In this document: positions 60,701-64,000 of the stretch, piece after piece
Numbering within the stretch: the first letter of the stretch is position 1
Layout of the letters: every line of letters starts with the position of its first letter
Origin: Nyssa sinensis
Lineage: Eukaryota > Streptophyta > Magnoliopsida > Cornales > Nyssaceae
Reading direction: 5' to 3'
NCBI GenBank assembly: GCA_008638375.1
Contig: VIRR01000563.1
Location: forward strand, 1-64,000
Length of the DNA: 64,000 nt
The notes under the pieces: generated by a model
The model's database searches: none
Seen by the model: only the letters and a program-made list of their open reading frames with translations
What the model was told of the DNA's origin: nothing
Program-made: the position numbers and the translations under genes

Positions 60701-61336
60701 ATGGGATAACCCAGAAGCTAAATCTGTTCTTCAAATCTCAATTTTTGAGGTATGTTTTCTGAAGTTTTCATAAATTTTAACAAATATTTCTAATACAGCT
60801 ATACTGTTCAATGTAATTTTAGCTGCTCTGAAAAATGAGTGCTTTAATTTATTTGCAAAGGCAAGCCCCCCGCCCCCCCCCCCCCCCCCCCCCCCCCCCC
60901 CCTTTTTATAATTTGTAATCTCAAAAAGAGGAAATATTTTTTCTCCAATTAATTTATCAGTTTCAGAAAACAGAAGGATGCTTAGGTTTGAAAAATGCAT
61001 TCCCCGAATGATATTAATCCCCTTTTCTTGGTCATTTCATTAAAGGAAATGGAAATTTTTGGTGCAAGTATCCCATTCAATTAAATGCTTATCATTCCTT
61101 TCGAAATGTTTTTTTTTTTTATTCACTTCGGAAAGCAGCCCTGTTTTGTTTTTAATTCATTTTTTCCTTTCAAAAGCTTTAAAAATTTATCCCCTTATTT
61201 TAGAAACAAAATGAAATATTCCTTTGGCAAAGAAGATTTCATGAATCACGTTACCAAGTATTCCTATTCAATTAATTCTGGTTTTTTCTTTGATGTGTAG
61301 GAACGGGAATCTGATACACATATCTCCCTAGACTAG
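57753..61336 (+). CDS. NLR2: CC-NBS-LRR disease resistance protein, duplicate of NLR1
   Basis: Exons 57753-60749 (999 codons) and 61301-61336 (11 codons and stop), joined by GAG/GTATGT and GTGTAG/GAA. Predicted 1010 residues. Domain order is as in NLR1: coiled coil, NB-ARC with P-loop GIGGVGKTT at about 172-180, kinase-2 VVILDDMW, GLPL, MHD at about 466-468, then irregular LRRs. It is close to NLR1 through the coiled coil and NB-ARC, while the segment before MHD (VEAVNTTTS here) and parts of the LRRs differ. A local duplication in the LRR region reads LPTNVQEFPTNMQEL. The C-terminal exon codes for a different, shorter tail than in NLR1. It looks functional; the role is as for NLR1. The start was chosen as in NLR1: MEYLQ after the gcaattag acceptor. 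Confidence 0.9.
60750..61300 (+). other. NLR2 intron with long C tract
   Basis: A GT-AG intron holding 36 C interrupted by one G (60866-60902), nearly twice the length of the tract in NLR1. The poly-C length in an assembly may be unreliable. Confidence 0.75.
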
Positions 61337-62000
61337 GAACTTTTTTGGGATGTCTAGCAATGATGAAGTAGGTATATCCTTCAGTTTTGATGCCTTCTTT
61401 GTTTTGTATCTATCAATTTTCCTTGTATCTTTAATTGTACTTCTCATTTGGCATCAATATATTTTTATTCTTTTGCTGATTAAAAAAAAATTCCTAATAA
61501 AATTAGGAAACCAAAATATCCTAAAAACAGTTCAATTTTTTTTTTTTTTTTTGTCTTAGGTCGTATCAAGTCATCAAAGATTCGACAAGTCAATGGCCAC
61601 TTGTACTACATTAATATTTTAAGTTGTGAATGTTTTTCATGAAACTCTTTTCATGTTAATTTGTTTATCTTCGGTTTTATGTCCTGCCAACAAAAAAATT
61701 TGTGACACAAAAGTAACAATTTGATATTGGATTATATAAGACACAAAATTATATATATAGAATATTTATTTATTTATTTATTTGTTACAACTTGTATCTG
61801 TAACTATACAGAACATGCATTGTTTGATTATTTGACCATCAATTATAGGCTCTTTTACTTATAAATTCTACCCCTAATTGTTCTCTTTAGACTAACCATT
61901 GTATTTAAATGCTTGGAAATTTCTACTTGAGAATATCTTTACTTACAAAGTTTCCAGGAATAATTCGATTCAATTAGACCTTTTGTCTTATCTTACCTGT

Positions 62001-62379
62001 CTTTACCCAAGCAGAAGACCCAACCATTGTCACAACCCAACTCTGATACAACTCACGTCGCTACCCTAGGTGAAGACCTAACTCACCATCAATTCACAAT
62101 GCACACGAATCCCAATCCACCTGATTGTATTTTTTCATTATTGACCGTGTTGTGTTCAAATATAGATTGTGTGAATTTTTAAAATTTTAATTATATAGTG
62201 TATTTACTTTTTTTCATTTTGAATGTATGATAGAGATTGAATATATGTTTTAAATGTCGTGTATTTGATGTAATTATGGTTTATATTTTTGCTTGTGTAC
62301 TTATTGAGTTTGTATCTTCTATATCTCGACCTCTGTTCATTATAACATGTATATCAAGTGTTGAGTGATATGTCCTAAC
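62001..62379. other. Spacer, no gene seen
   Basis: Beyond the end of homology with the NLR1 flank. Mixed-composition DNA without recognisable coding sequence or repeat. Confidence 0.5.
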
Positions 62380-62900
62380 AAAAGGTGCAACTGAGTTCTG
62401 CATTTGGTGCAATTCAATTTTGCAACAAGTGTAACAACTTTCTACATTATATGCATCTTTGTAATTGTAGTATAGTTGTAATGGTTGTAACTTTTCCATA
62501 TCAGATCATACTAGATTTTATTAGTGATGGACAATTGATGTTGTGTGCCAGGTGCTAAAAGTCTGAAGCTGCGATGTTGTGTGCCAGGTGCTAACAGTCG
62601 TAAGCTGCGTTAGGTGCACAACTGAGTTATGCATTCGTTACAAGTCAAGTCTACATTGGGGCGCAATATTTTCCTGTATTAGAGGAACTGTAGTAGAGTT
62701 GTGATGCCTATAACTATTCGAGGTTTCTTGCCAGATTAGACCATACTAGATCTACATTCACTATAACTGAATTCTGTATTGTGTAAACTTTTTCGGCATT
62801 AGAGTAGTTACAATTGAGTTGTGATGCTTGCAACTTTTTCAGGTTATTCGATAAATCAAGCCATACTACATCGTATTAGTAATGGATGTAATTGTTAAAT
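62380..62900 (+). repeat. Degenerate direct repeats, with an exact-looking 36-bp doublet
   Basis: Three loosely similar segments (about 62385-62530, 62610-62760 and 62765-62890) share gtgcaactgagtt, a ttgtgatgcctataacttttc-like part and ccatactagat. Between the first two, gatgttgtgtgccaggtgct occurs twice in head-to-tail units of 36 bp (about 62537-62608). Confidence 0.6.
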
Positions 62901-62997
62901 TTTTGGTTGTTTGTATATCTAATTCTTTTTTATTAGGTATATATTTAAATACGATAATATTTGTGTATGCAAGTATATTCATTACTGACTTTCAGCA

Positions 62998-63324
62998 ATG
63001 GCACATAGACACAAGTGGTATGTGATTTTTGTTGAAAGAAATCCCAGAATTTATACCAACTAGGTAGCATGTAATGCTCTGGTTCATGGATATTTAGGGT
63101 GCGGATATCATGCATACTCATCACTTGCACTTGCTGATGAAGCCTATAGTAGGTTTCAAACGGATAGAGCACAGTACTTTTGGATGCTTCTAGCTCATCC
63201 TGCTGCTGTCCCTTGTTTGGTAGTTGTAGCTGTAGTAGGATTATGTTCTCAATATCTAGAATTGGGGGGATATCAACTAAAATCTAGCAGTACGATGTTA
63301 CCATTTTCTAAAACCTTGTTTTGA
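62998..63324 (+). pseudogene. Viroplasmin / RNase H1 N-terminal-like domain, broken by one stop
   Basis: The frame starts MAHRHKWYVIFVERNPRIYTN, then a TAG at 63061-63063, then GYLGCGYHAYSSLALADEA before ending at 63322-63324. The KWYVVFVGR-type start, the Trp expected at the stop position, the His-Gly-(Tyr/Phe) segment and the Tyr-rich loop match the small domain shared by plant RNase H1-like proteins and caulimovirus inclusion proteins (Cauli_VI/viroplasmin family). In plants this domain occurs in many stand-alone genes and in transposons; there is nothing else viral here. An acceptor-like ttcag lies just before the ATG, so it may be an inner exon. The hydrophobic C-terminal tail is not recognised. 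Confidence 0.6.
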
Positions 63325-63371
63325 TGGTTTCAATCCTTCTTAGACATTTTCCAAGTGGTCTTAAGAAATTT

Positions 63372-63372
<1 letters not shown>

Positions 63373-63449
<77 letters not shown>

Positions 63450-63450
63450 T
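63373..63450. repeat. CT and AT compound microsatellite
   Basis: About 27 CT dinucleotides (63373-63426) are followed directly by about 11 AT dinucleotides. Confidence 0.95.
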
Positions 63451-64000
63451 TGAATAAAAAAATATAAAATAGAATTAGTGTTTTTTTTTTGGCATAAAAT
63501 TCTTTATCTTCCTACCAAAATTACCTTGATTATAATTTATACAAACGTTATCTCTGTGGGGTCTTTTGACAATAAATTTATTATCATCCCACCAAAATTA
63601 CATTGATAATGAACCTCTATGCTAATTTTCTCTCTTTTATATTATTTTAGGCTTTTATAATTTATACTTTTGTTAAGACAATTTTACTGTGTTGCTGGTT
63701 CAAGCTTTTTATTTGGAAGTGTAAAATTTTACACTTTTGCGGGGAGAAGTTTTTCACTGTTTCATTGATAAATTTTACAGTTTTGGAATGTTATTTTTTT
63801 CTTCAAAATTTCATATTTGGATCTTGTTTAATAGATGTTAGATGTTTAGAATTTAAATATATAAATTTTATAAAAATTAGTTTTATAACTTACAAATTAT
63901 TGAATTTTAAAGTTTTAAAAAACCTTTTTTTTGGATGTTATTTCAAATTTGGTGGGATTTTAATGAAAGGGGTATTTTTTGGACTAAATAGTTAAAGAAT
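63451..64000. other. Right-edge spacer, no gene seen
   Basis: AT-rich. A phrase tttcttcctaccaaaattacctt is followed by a similar one about 80 bases on (ttatcatcccaccaaaattac). A 76-codon frame near the edge (63765-63995) is low-complexity Phe/Ile/Leu-rich sequence and not supported as a gene. Confidence 0.5.

Larger units (their letters stand above)
45912..62000 (+). repeat. Segmental duplication, copy 2 (with NLR2)
   Basis: Same content and orientation as 21575-35125: leader-like segment, AT-rich non-coding DNA, LARD element and NLR gene. The segment tctcaagtcaggctctt ... tctcacggt occurs twice at the left edge here (about 46039-46057 and 46212-46246), suggesting a small extra duplication. 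It lacks the copia insertion of copy 1 and holds the 5-kb LTR at 51437-56484. Confidence 0.85.

Overview
This window is plant nuclear DNA from a flowering plant, most likely a eudicot. It is AT-rich, has plant-type introns, carries plant lineages of LTR retrotransposons, and holds two coiled-coil NBS-LRR (NLR) disease-resistance genes of the At4g27190/At4g27220-like type. I cannot name the species. Only three genes look intact: the two NLRs and one plant-mobile-domain (PMD) gene that lies inside a retrotransposon. Almost everything else is transposon, transposon debris, tandem repeat or AT-rich spacer.

Left part (1-21570). A Ty3/gypsy retrotransposon of the Tat/Ogre type fills 805-13874, flanked by the 5-bp target duplication ATTAA. 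It is a mosaic. A 5' LTR, a primer-binding site and decayed gag, protease and start of reverse transcriptase are joined at 4332-4345 to a broken antisense PMD gene. Next come an inverted third LTR (6228-6809), an intact PMD gene on the + strand (8079-11848, five coding exons plus a 5' UTR intron, predicted 1126 residues), and finally the normal 3' end with polypurine tract and 3' LTR. The remainder of reverse transcriptase, RNase H and integrase are missing. To the right lie a 350-bp TRIM element with a perfect target duplication (15693-16042) and two neighbouring copies of an AT-rich dispersed repeat family.

Middle and right (21575-62000). A segment of about 9 kb of non-coding DNA plus an NLR gene is present twice in the same orientation: 21575-35125 with NLR1, and 45912-62000 with NLR2. 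In both copies a non-coding, reverse-oriented LTR element (LARD-like) ends just upstream of the NLR start codon, so it was there before the duplication. After the duplication, copy 1 carries a copia-type remnant with a nested gypsy-type LTR (22803-25589), and copy 2 carries a 5-kb probable solo LTR (51437-56484). The opposite copy shows the empty or near-empty site in each case.

Between the two copies (35130-45900) are a LINE fragment, a triplicated 5' flank-like repeat, AT-rich DNA and a 2.5-kb tandem array of a 129-bp unit (about 20 copies). Each unit carries a short perfect hairpin. The array appears to have grown from a dimer that exists elsewhere in this window. The right end (62000-64000) holds a degenerate tandem repeat, a broken viroplasmin/RNase H1-N-type domain and a CT/AT microsatellite.

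The two NLRs are a recent tandem pair with conserved nucleotide-binding motifs and divergent LRR and C-terminal ends, as expected for a birth-and-death resistance cluster. The retroelement mosaic with its own promoter-driven antisense PMD gene is the most unusual object here.
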